A program made the translations under genes and the position numbers. Positions 9,915 to 17,915 of a DNA stretch of 64,000 nt are shown here, in pieces (position 1 is the first letter of the stretch; every line of letters begins with the position of its first letter). This stretch comes from Mycolicibacterium sp. CBMA 226 (GTDB taxonomy: Bacteria; Actinomycetota; Actinomycetes; Mycobacteriales; Mycobacteriaceae). Under the pieces are notes generated by a model. The model made no database searches, had not been told where the DNA came from, and saw only the letters and a list, made by a program, of their open reading frames with translations. The DNA lies in NCBI RefSeq assembly GCF_009729075.1, contig NZ_VTGY01000013.1, forward strand, positions 1 through 64,000, given 5' to 3'.

Positions 9915-10856
9915 ATGAGCAGGACATATTCGCGATATTCAGCACCGTCGGGGGCGTCCACCGGCAGCTACGGGGACACCCCGAGCCACCAGGGCTACGA
10001 CCGCGGCTACAGCTACGGCTCCAGCACCGGGTACGGCAGTGGGTACGGCAGCAATGCCTTCACCAGTGAGCGCACCCATTCGTACGGCTCGTACAGCTCG
10101 TACGGCTCGGCCACCGACGTGGCCGACCGCCCCGCCGGCGAGTACACCGGCACCTACGGCGACACCGACCGGTTCACTGCCGCTGACGCGGAGTACGCCG
10201 GTGGCGACGCCGACGCGGCGTATGACGAGTACGACGACGACGAGATCTACGAGTACGACGACGCCATCGATCGGCGCTGGGTCTGGGTGGCCGGTGTCGC
10301 CGGTGTCATCCTCCTGGTCGCGGTCATTTGCACCGTCGTGATCCTCGGCGGCGGCGACAGCGGGCCCGTCACCGCGCCGATCGCGCCGCCCAGCACCAGT
10401 CAGTCGGCCACCCCGACCGCCTCAGCGGCGCCGTCGGCTGCTCCGCGACCCCGCGTCACGGCGGCACCGCCGTCCGCGTCGCTGGCGCCCGAGACCGTCA
10501 CCACCGTCACCCCGACCGCAGCGGCCCCGACGCCGACCGCGGCCGTCCCGCCGGTCGACCCGGCGGCCGTGCCCGCCGCACCCATCCCGAACACCGTGAC
10601 GTACCGGGTCGCGGGCAACAAGTCGCTGCTGGACCTGGTGACGGTGATCTACACCGACGGCCAGGGCGCACTGCAGACGGACGTCAATGTGGCACTGCCG
10701 TGGGCCAAGACGGTCACGCTGAATCCGGGTGTCGCGCTGAGTTCGGTGACCGCCACGAGCGTCACCGGTCAGCTGAACTGCTCGATCAGCGATGGGTCGG
10801 GCGCAGTGGTCGCCCTGCAGAACAACAACACCATGATCACCACCTGCACGAAGTAG
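9915..10856 (+). CDS. MmpS-like C-terminal domain protein with long Tyr/Gly/Ser-rich cytosolic N terminus (Rv3209-like position)
   Basis: A 313-residue single-pass membrane protein. Residues 1-100 are low complexity with repeated Gly/Ser-Tyr-Gly/Ser units (for example YGSSTGYGSGYGSN); about 18 Tyr fall in the first 118 residues. Residues 99-119 are strongly acidic. A membrane segment follows at about 122-145, then a Pro/Thr/Ala-rich linker, then a C-terminal beta domain (VTYRVAGNKS, VIYTDGQGALQTDV, LPWAKTVTL) like the extracellular part of MmpS proteins. Start ATG 9915 follows ggggaaag. Rv3209 sits here in M. tuberculosis; I infer the long N terminus is the lineage-specific part. No mmpL gene is adjacent. 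Confidence 0.75.
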   Translation: MSRTYSRYSAPSGASTGSYGDTPSHQGYDRGYSYGSSTGYGSGYGSNAFTSERTHSYGSYSSYGSATDVADRPAGEYTGTYGDTDRFTAADAEYAGGDADAAYDEYDDDEIYEYDDAIDRRWVWVAGVAGVILLVAVICTVVILGGGDSGPVTAPIAPPSTSQSATPTASAAPSAAPRPRVTAAPPSASLAPETVTTVTPTAAAPTPTAAVPPVDPAAVPAAPIPNTVTYRVAGNKSLLDLVTVIYTDGQGALQTDVNVALPWAKTVTLNPGVALSSVTATSVTGQLNCSISDGSGAVVALQNNNTMITTCTK

Positions 10857-10867
10857 TCACCGCAGCA

Positions 10868-10887
10868 CCACGCAACCGGGTGCGTGG
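10868..10887. terminator. hairpin between converging genes
   Basis: A 7-bp perfect stem, ccacgca (10868-10874) and tgcgtgg (10881-10887), with a 6-base loop, in the short gap between two converging genes. It lacks a T tract, so terminator function is tentative. Confidence 0.4.
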
Positions 10888-10889
10888 AC

Positions 10890-11603
10890 TCAGCCGAGGC
10901 CGAGTTCGCGTACCCGGTTCTTGTGTGTCTCCTGCAGGCGCTCGAAGAACTCGGTCATCTGGGTCAGGCCCTCGCCACTGGACAGCACCAGGTCGACGAG
11001 TTCGTCGTGCTCGGCCATCACGAACTGCGCCTGGGTGATCGCCTCACCCAGCAGCCGGCGCGACCACAACGCCAGCCGGTGCCGCTGCCGGTCGCTGGCG
11101 CTGACCGCGGCCCGCACCTCGGACACCACGAACTGAGAGTGGCCGGTCTCCGACAGCACCGCGCGCACCACGTCGGCAGCCTCGGCGGGCAGCGACCCGG
11201 CGATCTCCAGGTAGAAGTCCGCGGCCAGGGCGTCGCCGACGTAGGTCTTGACCAACGCCTCCAGCCACGTGCTCGGCGTCGTCAGCCGGTGGTAGTTCTC
11301 CAGTGCCGGAGCGTATTTCGTCATCGCCGGAACGACGTCCACCCCGCGGCGCAGCAGCGCCTCACGCAAGACGTCGAAGTGGCCCATCTCCGCGGCAGCC
11401 ATCCGCGCCAGGTTGATGCGGCCGGCCAGATTCGGCGCCATCCGCGCCTCCTCGGTCAACCGGTAGAACGCGGCGACCTCGCCGTACGCCAACAGGGCGA
11501 ACAGCTCGTTGATACCGGGATGATCGCCGGACACCGCCGGCTGCGCCGGAGTTGCCGTCTGCTCGGGTAGCGCCTGGGACCTCGAAGGCGACGGGGAAGG
11601 CAT
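10890..11603 (-). CDS. ferritin-like protein, MiaE-like family (Rv3210c-like)
   Basis: A 237-residue all-alpha protein. Seen: ligands typical of a ferritin-like di-iron fold, namely GEVAAFYRL, AAAEMGHFDVL (ExxH) and a second VLSETGHSQFV (ExxH), and GDALAADFYLEIAG between them. This matches the actinobacterial MiaE-like family assigned to Rv3210c. True MiaE hydroxylates a tRNA nucleoside, but that has not been shown for this branch as far as I know. The N-terminal ~25 residues are Ser/Pro/Ala-rich and probably disordered. Di-iron binding is inferred from the two ExxH motifs. Confidence 0.8.
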   Translation of the reverse strand: MPSPSPSRSQALPEQTATPAQPAVSGDHPGINELFALLAYGEVAAFYRLTEEARMAPNLAGRINLARMAAAEMGHFDVLREALLRRGVDVVPAMTKYAPALENYHRLTTPSTWLEALVKTYVGDALAADFYLEIAGSLPAEAADVVRAVLSETGHSQFVVSEVRAAVSASDRQRHRLALWSRRLLGEAITQAQFVMAEHDELVDLVLSSGEGLTQMTEFFERLQETHKNRVRELGLG

Positions 11604-11930
11604 GGCCCCAACTGTAGACCGCGACTCGCGTCACAGCCGACTGGCGACGCGACCAGCTACAATGGTCTCGGCTGCGGCCAGTTCCGAGCAAGTTCCGGAT
11701 CCGAAAAGGGTCTGGCAGGTGACCGGCTGCGACCAAGGAAATGTGCGTGCACGTGTTGGCCCGCCTCCATCCGCGACCGACGCGGTAGACGGTTCTCCAG
11801 CTCGCCGGAACACCCGGCCGAACTCGGCAGAATCGCCCCGAGGGCCCAGTGTTGATCGTCAGACCCGTGCGCGCGTGGACAAACAGCGAGCACCGACTCC
11901 GATAACACTGGAAGGCATCCACGCCACCTC
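11604..11930 (+). promoter_or_regulatory. 327-base upstream region of rhlE, possible long 5' leader
   Basis: No gene is supported. A tacaat box at 11658-11663 is a good match to a mycobacterial -10 element. If used, the rhlE transcript would carry an untranslated leader of about 260 bases. The ribosome-binding site near the start (ggaagg, about 15 bases upstream of ATG) is poorly spaced. Leader-based control is common for RNA helicase genes, but here it is only a suggestion. Confidence 0.4.
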
Positions 11931-13493
11931 ATGACCGCATTGACTGCAAAGACAACCGAAGAAAAAACATTCGCTGACCTGGGCGTTCGGGACGAAATCG
12001 TCCAGGCGCTCGCCGAAGACGGCAAGGCTCATCCGTTCGCGATCCAGGAACTGACCCTGCCCCTGGCGCTCGCCGGCGACGACCTGATCGGCCAGGCCCG
12101 CACCGGTATGGGCAAGACCCTGGCGTTCGGTGTGCCGCTGCTGCACCGCGTCGCCTCCGACGCGTCGCTGCCGCTGACCGGCACCCCCCGCGCGCTCGTC
12201 GTCGTCCCGACCCGCGAGCTCTGCATCCAGGTGTACGGCGACCTGAAGATGGCCAGCAAACACCTCAAGGCCGGCGAGAACGGGGAACGCAAACTCCGCG
12301 TCGAGGCCATCTACGGCGGCCGTCCGTACGAGCCGCAGATCGAGGCGCTGCAGCAGGGCGTCGACGTCATCGTCGGTACCCCGGGCCGGCTCCTGGACCT
12401 CGCCCAGCAGGGGCACCTGCAACTCGGCGGCCTGAGCGTCCTGGTCCTCGACGAGGCCGACGAGATGCTGGACCTGGGCTTCCTGCCCGACATCGAGCGC
12501 ATCCTGCGGCTGACCCCGGATTCGCGCCAGGCGATGCTGTTCTCGGCCACCATGCCGGACCCGATCATCACGCTGGCCCGCACCTTCATGAACCAGCCGA
12601 CGCACATCCGGGCCGAGGCCCCGCATTCGGCGGCCACCCACGACACCACCACGCAGTTCGTCTACCGCGCCCACGCGCTGGACAAGGTGGAGATGGTCAG
12701 CCGCATCCTGCAGGCCACCGGTCGCGGCGCAACCATGATCTTCACCCGCACCAAGCGCACCGCGCAGAAGGTGTCCGACGAGCTCGCCGAGCGCGGCTTC
12801 AAGGTCGGCGCCGTCCACGGTGACCTGGGCCAGATCGCCCGCGAGAAGGCGCTCAAGTCGTTCCGCAACGGCGAGATCGACGTGCTGGTCGCGACCGACG
12901 TGGCGGCCCGCGGCATCGACATCGACGACATCACGCACGTCATCAACTACCAGATCCCCGAGGACGAAATGTCCTACGTGCACCGCATCGGCCGGACCGG
13001 CCGGGCCGGCAAGACCGGTATCGCCGTCACGCTGGTGGACTGGGACGAGCTGACCCGCTGGACGCTCATCGACAAGGCCCTGAACCTGGACTGCCCGGAC
13101 CCGGCCGAGACCTACTCCCGCTCGCCGCACCTCTACGAAGAGCTCGACATCCCGACCGATGTCACCGGCTCGATCGGTGCCTCGCGGGCCAAGCCCGCCA
13201 AGAAGTCGGCGTCTGACGCCGAGCTCAAGCGCGAGTCCAGCACCGACAAAGACCGCCCGGCACGCACCCGAAGCCGGTCCCGCCGCCGTACCCGGGCCGG
13301 CGAGTCGGCCTCGGGCCACGTCGAGGCGGCCGGCGCCGCCGATGGCGACACCGCCGAAGCCGGCGCGCCGAGCGGCGACAGCCCCGCCGAGTCGACTCAT
13401 TCGGGTCGCCGGCGCCGGCGTCGTCGTCCGAGCAAGGCCCCGGCTGCGACGGCTCCCGAGACCGCGGCAGTCGCAGCACCTGCCGCCGAATAG
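11931..13493 (+). CDS. rhlE: DEAD-box RNA helicase RhlE
   Basis: A 520-residue ATP-dependent RNA helicase. Motifs in order: Q motif (F14, HPFAIQ), motif I QARTGMGKT at about 55-63, PTREL, TPGR, DEAD, SAT, then domain 2 with FTRTKRTAQ, ATDVAARGIDI and HRIGRTGRAG. Past about residue 420 the tail is basic and Arg-rich (TRSRSRRRTRAG, GRRRRRRRPSK), typical of RNA-binding extensions. It corresponds to Rv3211. Expected role: RNA unwinding in ribosome assembly or RNA decay, with a link to cold or stress adaptation in the family. The gene follows a long leader-like region. Confidence 0.93.
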   Translation: MTALTAKTTEEKTFADLGVRDEIVQALAEDGKAHPFAIQELTLPLALAGDDLIGQARTGMGKTLAFGVPLLHRVASDASLPLTGTPRALVVVPTRELCIQVYGDLKMASKHLKAGENGERKLRVEAIYGGRPYEPQIEALQQGVDVIVGTPGRLLDLAQQGHLQLGGLSVLVLDEADEMLDLGFLPDIERILRLTPDSRQAMLFSATMPDPIITLARTFMNQPTHIRAEAPHSAATHDTTTQFVYRAHALDKVEMVSRILQATGRGATMIFTRTKRTAQKVSDELAERGFKVGAVHGDLGQIAREKALKSFRNGEIDVLVATDVAARGIDIDDITHVINYQIPEDEMSYVHRIGRTGRAGKTGIAVTLVDWDELTRWTLIDKALNLDCPDPAETYSRSPHLYEELDIPTDVTGSIGASRAKPAKKSASDAELKRESSTDKDRPARTRSRSRRRTRAGESASGHVEAAGAADGDTAEAGAPSGDSPAESTHSGRRRRRRRPSKAPAATAPETAAVAAPAAE

Positions 13494-13513
13494 CCGCAGG
13501 CCGCCCGAGCCAT

Positions 13514-14728
13514 ATGGTCAAACCGGAACGACGTACCAAAGCTGATCTGATCGCCGCCGCCGCCATCGTGGTGGTGGTTGCGGTCGGCGCCGCGGTCATC
13601 TGGTGGAACAGCGATGCGCGGGCAACCGTGAGCCGTCCCGCCGACCGTCCCATCCCGGCGTTGCACGCCGCGAAGACGGTGCCCACGACGCTGCGCGAAC
13701 TGTGGACTGCGGCCAGCGGTAAGACCACCGAGCCGTCGGTCGTCGGCGGCGTCGTAGTGACCGGCGACGGCCAGGAGATGCAGGGCCGCGACCCGGCCAC
13801 CGGCAGCACTCTGTGGAGCTACTCGCGCGCCCGCGAGCTCTGCGGGGTGACGACCGTCTACCAGTTCGCGGTGGCGGTGTATCCCGACGGGCGCGGGTGC
13901 GGCCAGGCCAGCGCCGTCGACGCGAGCACCGGACGCCGCGGCCCCGCCCGCACCAGCCTGGCCGACGCCGAGGTGAAGCTGTCCACCGACGGCACGACGA
14001 TCCTGTCGTTCGGCGACAGCCGGCTGGAACAGTGGCGCTCGGACCTGGTGCGGATGATCAGCTACGGCTACCTGGACGCGGTGGTCAAACCCGGCGTCCC
14101 CGCCTCTCCCCTGTGCCGCCTGGTGTCCGCGGCGGCCAGCCCGGCGTCGGTGGCCGTCATGGAGGCGTGCCCCAAGCAGAACGACCTGCGGCTGACGCTG
14201 CTCAAGGCAGGCAAGGAGGAGGACCAACCGGACGTCAAGCGGGTATCGCTGCCCGGCGTCAGTGTGGACTCCGACGCTCAGGTGATCGCGGTGTCAGAGA
14301 CCAAGGCGGCGATCTACCTGCCGACGCCGCAGCCGTGCGTGAACATCATCGACGAAACCGGCAACACCATCGCCAGCACCTTGCTGCCGCACCCCGCGTC
14401 GCCGGTGACCGCGACAACCCGCGCCGGCGACGTCGTCACCTGGTACACGGGCGACGCAGTGATGGTCTTCGACGCCAACGGGCTGCGCTACAAGTACACC
14501 GTCAGCGCCCAGGGTGGGCAGGCGCCGATCGGCCCGGCCACCGTGTTGGCCGGACATCTGCTCGTTCCGGTGACCAGCGGCTACGACACCTTCGACGCGC
14601 AGAGTGGCGCCGGCCAGACGCACATCGCACTGGTCCGCCAACCCGTCAACACCGCGGTCATCCCGGCGATGGCAGGCCCGACGCTGCTGGAGCAGCGCGG
14701 CAGCCAGTTGGTCGCGCTGGGTCAGTGA
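13514..14728 (+). CDS. membrane-anchored beta-propeller-like protein (Rv3212-like)
   Basis: A 404-residue protein with a short cytosolic N terminus, one membrane segment at about residues 14-35 (LIAAAAIVVVVAVGAAVIWW), and an extracytoplasmic region rich in short beta repeats such as SVVGGVVVTGDGQEMQGRDP, reminiscent of PQQ-type propeller blades. Several Cys (RELCGV, GRGCGQ, SPLCRL, EACPKQ) could form disulfides outside the cell. It matches Rv3212 in size and place, 20 bases after rhlE. The function is unknown. Confidence 0.75.
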   Translation: MVKPERRTKADLIAAAAIVVVVAVGAAVIWWNSDARATVSRPADRPIPALHAAKTVPTTLRELWTAASGKTTEPSVVGGVVVTGDGQEMQGRDPATGSTLWSYSRARELCGVTTVYQFAVAVYPDGRGCGQASAVDASTGRRGPARTSLADAEVKLSTDGTTILSFGDSRLEQWRSDLVRMISYGYLDAVVKPGVPASPLCRLVSAAASPASVAVMEACPKQNDLRLTLLKAGKEEDQPDVKRVSLPGVSVDSDAQVIAVSETKAAIYLPTPQPCVNIIDETGNTIASTLLPHPASPVTATTRAGDVVTWYTGDAVMVFDANGLRYKYTVSAQGGQAPIGPATVLAGHLLVPVTSGYDTFDAQSGAGQTHIALVRQPVNTAVIPAMAGPTLLEQRGSQLVALGQ

Positions 14729-14738
14729 CCCGCGGGGC

Positions 14739-15542
14739 TCACACCTCGGGCGTGAAGACGGGCAGCGCCTTGTTCTTCTTCCAGTGTTTCAGCAGCGACT
14801 GCGCCAGCTCGCGATATGCGATGGCGCCCTTGTTCTTTCGGCCCGCGAGGACCGACGAGCCGGAGGCACTGGCCTCGGCGAACCGCACCGTCCGCGGGAT
14901 CGGCGGGGCGAGCACCACGAGGCTGTAGCGGTCGGCCACGTCGAGCAGGACGTCCCGGCTGTGCGTGGTGCGGGCGTCGTACAGCGTCGGCAGCGCACCC
15001 AGCAGCCGCAGGTCGGGGTTGGTGATCTGCTGCACGTCGTCGACGGTCCGCAGGAACTGACCGACGCCGCGGTGGGCCAGCGTCTCGCACTGCAGCGGCA
15101 CGACGACGTCGTCGGCGGCAGTCAGGCCGTTGAGGGTCAGCACGCCCAGCGACGGTGGGCAATCGATGATGACCACATCAAACTGGTCGGCGACCTTCGC
15201 CAGCGCGCGCTTGAGCGCATACTCGCGGCCGGCGCGCATCAGCAGCATCGCCTCGGCGCCGGCCAGGTCGATGTTGGCCGGCAGCAGGGTCATGCCCTCG
15301 GCGGTCGACACCAGCGCAGCGTCGGGTTCCACGTCACCGAGCAGCACCTCGTGGACCGACACCGGCAGCTTGTCCGGATCCTGGCCGAGGGAGAAGGTCA
15401 GACAGCCCTGCGGATCGAGGTCGACGAGCAGCACCCGCTGCCCTTCCTCGCTCAGCGCTGCACCCAGCGACGCCACTGTCGTCGTTTTTGCGACCCCACC
15501 TTTTTGGTTGGCGACCGCAAGTACCCGTGTCACGGTGCCCAT
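14739..15542 (-). CDS. ParA/Soj-family ATPase (Rv3213c-like)
   Basis: A 267-residue P-loop ATPase. Seen: deviant Walker A KGGVAKTTT at the N terminus, LLVDLDPQGCLTFSL, and the Walker B-like VVIIDCPPSLG. Start ATG 15542 (MGTVTRVLAVANQKGG) matches the family length of 266. There is no parB beside it, so it is an orphan ParA-like protein distinct from the chromosomal parAB pair near oriC. The family acts in positioning DNA or protein cargo. Cargo is unknown. It is divergent from the phosphatase gene by 50 bases. Confidence 0.85.
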   Translation of the reverse strand: MGTVTRVLAVANQKGGVAKTTTVASLGAALSEEGQRVLLVDLDPQGCLTFSLGQDPDKLPVSVHEVLLGDVEPDAALVSTAEGMTLLPANIDLAGAEAMLLMRAGREYALKRALAKVADQFDVVIIDCPPSLGVLTLNGLTAADDVVVPLQCETLAHRGVGQFLRTVDDVQQITNPDLRLLGALPTLYDARTTHSRDVLLDVADRYSLVVLAPPIPRTVRFAEASASGSSVLAGRKNKGAIAYRELAQSLLKHWKKNKALPVFTPEV

Positions 15543-15592
15543 CCTGACACGCGGCCATGTGGCGCCGCTCACCGTGGGGCAGAATCTCGGGC

Positions 15593-16216
15593 GTGGATAT
15601 TGCAGTCGACCCGACCAAACACCGGCTGCTCTTGCTTCGCCACGGACAGACCGAATGGTCGCGCAGTGGCCGGCACACCGGACGCACCGACCTGGACCTG
15701 ACCGAGGAAGGCCTGCAGCAGGCCGGCAGCGCCGCCGCGGCGCTGGCCGAGCTGAAACTCGACGACCCGTTGGTGATCAGCAGCCCACGCCGGCGGGCCG
15801 TGGTCACCGCCGAACTGGCCGGGCTGGACGTCGCCGAGACCACCGAGCTGCTGGCCGAGTGGGACTACGGCGACTACGAAGGGCTCACCACGCCACAGAT
15901 TCGCGAGCGGGTGCCCGACTGGCTGGTGTGGACACACGGCTGCCCCGGCGGCGAGAGCCTGGCCGACGTGAGCGCCCGCGCCGACCGCGCCGTGGCGCTG
16001 GCCCTTGATCACATGGCGACACGCGACGTGGTTTTCGTCGGGCACGGCCACTTCTCCCGGGCGGTGATGACCCGCTGGATGGAGCTCCCGATAACCGACG
16101 GTATCCGGATCTCCATGGCGGCCGCCTCGATTTCGGTGTGCGGCTTCGAGCACGGCGTGCGCCAGTTGGTCGCGCTCGGGCTGACCGGCCATCCCAACCC
16201 CTGCCTGCCCGAGTGA
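15593..16216 (+). CDS. gpm2: histidine-phosphatase superfamily protein, Gpm2-type acid phosphatase
   Basis: A 207-residue protein with the RHGQT catalytic motif near residue 17, ISSPRRRA (second Arg), the acid EWDYGDYEG and the second His in VFVGHGHFSR. It matches Rv3214, once named gpm2 or entD and shown to be a phosphatase rather than a mutase. Start GTG 15593 gives VDIAVDPTKHRLLLLRHG. Its stop overlaps the entC start in GTGA, so the two are translationally coupled. The physiological substrate is not clear from sequence. Confidence 0.85.
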   Translation: MDIAVDPTKHRLLLLRHGQTEWSRSGRHTGRTDLDLTEEGLQQAGSAAAALAELKLDDPLVISSPRRRAVVTAELAGLDVAETTELLAEWDYGDYEGLTTPQIRERVPDWLVWTHGCPGGESLADVSARADRAVALALDHMATRDVVFVGHGHFSRAVMTRWMELPITDGIRISMAAASISVCGFEHGVRQLVALGLTGHPNPCLPE

Positions 16217-17298
16217 CCCCGGTTTTTGTCCTGGCAGGTCCCGACGGGGTGATGCTGGCCGACGGACCTGCCCGGGCCTTCCCGGATCTGAGTGAGGCGC
16301 GGCGGGCATTGGCCGAAGGCGACGTGCCGATCCTGTTGGGCGCCTTACCTTTCGACCTGGATTCGCCGGCCGCGTTGATGGCGCCGGCCACCGTCACACA
16401 CGCCGACGCCCTGCCCTTCACCGCCGATCGGCTGCCGGCGGTCCGCATCGCGGCCAGCCTGCCGTCACCCGAGGAGCACCGGGCCCGGGTCGCCGCGGCG
16501 GTACGGGCCCTGCGCGACCCCGCGGCGGGCCTGCGCAAAGTGGTACTGGCCCGGGCCTTGCAGCTCGTCGCCGACGACGCCCTGGACCCGTATGCCGTGT
16601 TGTGCCGCCTCGCCGAAGACCGCAGCGCCACAGCCTTTTTCACCGATCTGAGCGCCGCCGGCCCGTTGTACGCCGGCACCGCGCTGCTCGGCGCGAGCCC
16701 GGAACTGCTGGTGGCCCGCCAGGGTGACGTCGTGACATGCAAGCCGTTCGCCGGGTCGGCGCCCCGGTCCCCCGACCCCGAGACCGACGCCGCCAACGGC
16801 GCGGCACTGGCGTCGTCGGCCAAGAATCGACACGAGCACCAGTTGGTGGTCGACATCATGCGCGAGGCGCTCGAACCCCTGTGCACGGAGCTCGACATCG
16901 CCGCCGAGCCACAGGTGAGCGCCACCTCAGCCGTCTGGCACCTGAGCACACCGATAGTCGGGCGCCTGCGTGAAACCTCGACGACCGCATTGGATTTGGC
17001 CATCGCGCTGCACCCCACACCGGCTGTCGGCGGGGTGCCCACGGCCGCAGCCGCCCGGCTGATCACGGAGCTGGAAGGCGACCGCGGCTTCTATGCCGGC
17101 GCCGTCGGCTGGTGCGACGCCGCCGGTGACGGCCGGTGGGTGGTGTCGATCCGATGTGGACAACTGGCCGCGGACCGGCTGTCCGTCGACGCCCGCGCCG
17201 GCGGCGGTATCGTCGCCGAATCCGATCCTGATGACGAAGTCACCGAGACCACAACCAAATTCAGGACGATGCTGACCGCACTACAGGTGCCAGAATGA
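16213..17298 (+). CDS. entC: isochorismate synthase EntC (menaquinone or siderophore branch)
   Basis: A 361-residue chorismate-utilising enzyme. Seen: LRKVVLARAL, LLGASPELLV, the conserved KPFAGSAPR, SAKNRHEHQLVVD, SAVWHLSTPI, LHPTPAVGGVPT, GFYAGAVGW and the C-terminal GGGIVAESDPDDEVTET metal-binding region. Expected reaction: chorismate to isochorismate. Start GTG 16213 overlaps the upstream stop; the frame is open a little further but inside gpm2. It corresponds to Rv3215 (372 residues). Only the synthase is found here, with no other menaquinone or mycobactin gene next to it. Confidence 0.88.
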   Translation: MTPVFVLAGPDGVMLADGPARAFPDLSEARRALAEGDVPILLGALPFDLDSPAALMAPATVTHADALPFTADRLPAVRIAASLPSPEEHRARVAAAVRALRDPAAGLRKVVLARALQLVADDALDPYAVLCRLAEDRSATAFFTDLSAAGPLYAGTALLGASPELLVARQGDVVTCKPFAGSAPRSPDPETDAANGAALASSAKNRHEHQLVVDIMREALEPLCTELDIAAEPQVSATSAVWHLSTPIVGRLRETSTTALDLAIALHPTPAVGGVPTAAAARLITELEGDRGFYAGAVGWCDAAGDGRWVVSIRCGQLAADRLSVDARAGGGIVAESDPDDEVTETTTKFRTMLTALQVPE

Positions 17299-17311
17299 CG
17301 GAGCACAACAG

Positions 17312-17803
17312 ATGACAACGACCATCCGCCCCGCCCGACCCGGCGACGAGGTCGAGATCACCGCGATGATCCACGAACTGGCCGCGTTCGAGAAGGCCGC
17401 CCACGAGTGCACCGTGACCGAGGCGCAGATTCGCACCGCGCTGTTCGGCGGCACCGAGTCGGGCCAGGCTGCCGTCTCGGGTCATTTCGTCGAGGTCGAC
17501 GGCCGGCCGGCGGCGTTCGCGCTGTGGTTCCTGAACTTTTCGACGTGGGACGGCGTCTCGGGCATCTACCTCGAGGACCTGTTCGTGCGTCCCGACTTCC
17601 GGCGCCGCGGCCTGGCCCGCAAGCTGCTGTCGACACTGGCTCAGGAATGCGTCGAGCGCGGGTACTCGCGGCTGCAGTGGGCGGTGCTCAACTGGAACGT
17701 CAACGCCATCGCCCTGTACGACGAGGTGGGCGGCAAGCCGCAGACCGAGTGGACGACCTACCGGGTGTCCGGCCCCGAGCTGTCGGCGCTGGCCGGGGGC
17801 TGA
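17312..17803 (+). CDS. GNAT N-acetyltransferase (Rv3216-like)
   Basis: A 163-residue acetyltransferase. Seen: N-terminal TIRPARPGDEVEI, the acetyl-CoA pyrophosphate loop RRRGLARKLL after the strand IYLEDLFVRPDF, and a C-terminal LNWNVNAIALYDEVG. The pattern resembles diamine or spermidine N1-acetyltransferases. A good ggag ribosome-binding site precedes ATG 17312. It follows entC by 13 bases and is probably cotranscribed. The acceptor substrate is not evident. Confidence 0.85.
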   Translation: MTTTIRPARPGDEVEITAMIHELAAFEKAAHECTVTEAQIRTALFGGTESGQAAVSGHFVEVDGRPAAFALWFLNFSTWDGVSGIYLEDLFVRPDFRRRGLARKLLSTLAQECVERGYSRLQWAVLNWNVNAIALYDEVGGKPQTEWTTYRVSGPELSALAGG

Positions 17804-17915
17804 CCGTCACGCCTTTGACTGACCCGTAAATTCCCTTCGACACCTGGGTCACACCTGTCACATCGGTGTTAATCTGCCGCCAGGCCGCTGAGGCCGGCCC
17901 AGCGAAGGGACCGCA

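Noticed and set aside
11859..13400. A 513-codon open frame on the minus strand
   Set aside because: Antisense to rhlE, which has all DEAD-box motifs.
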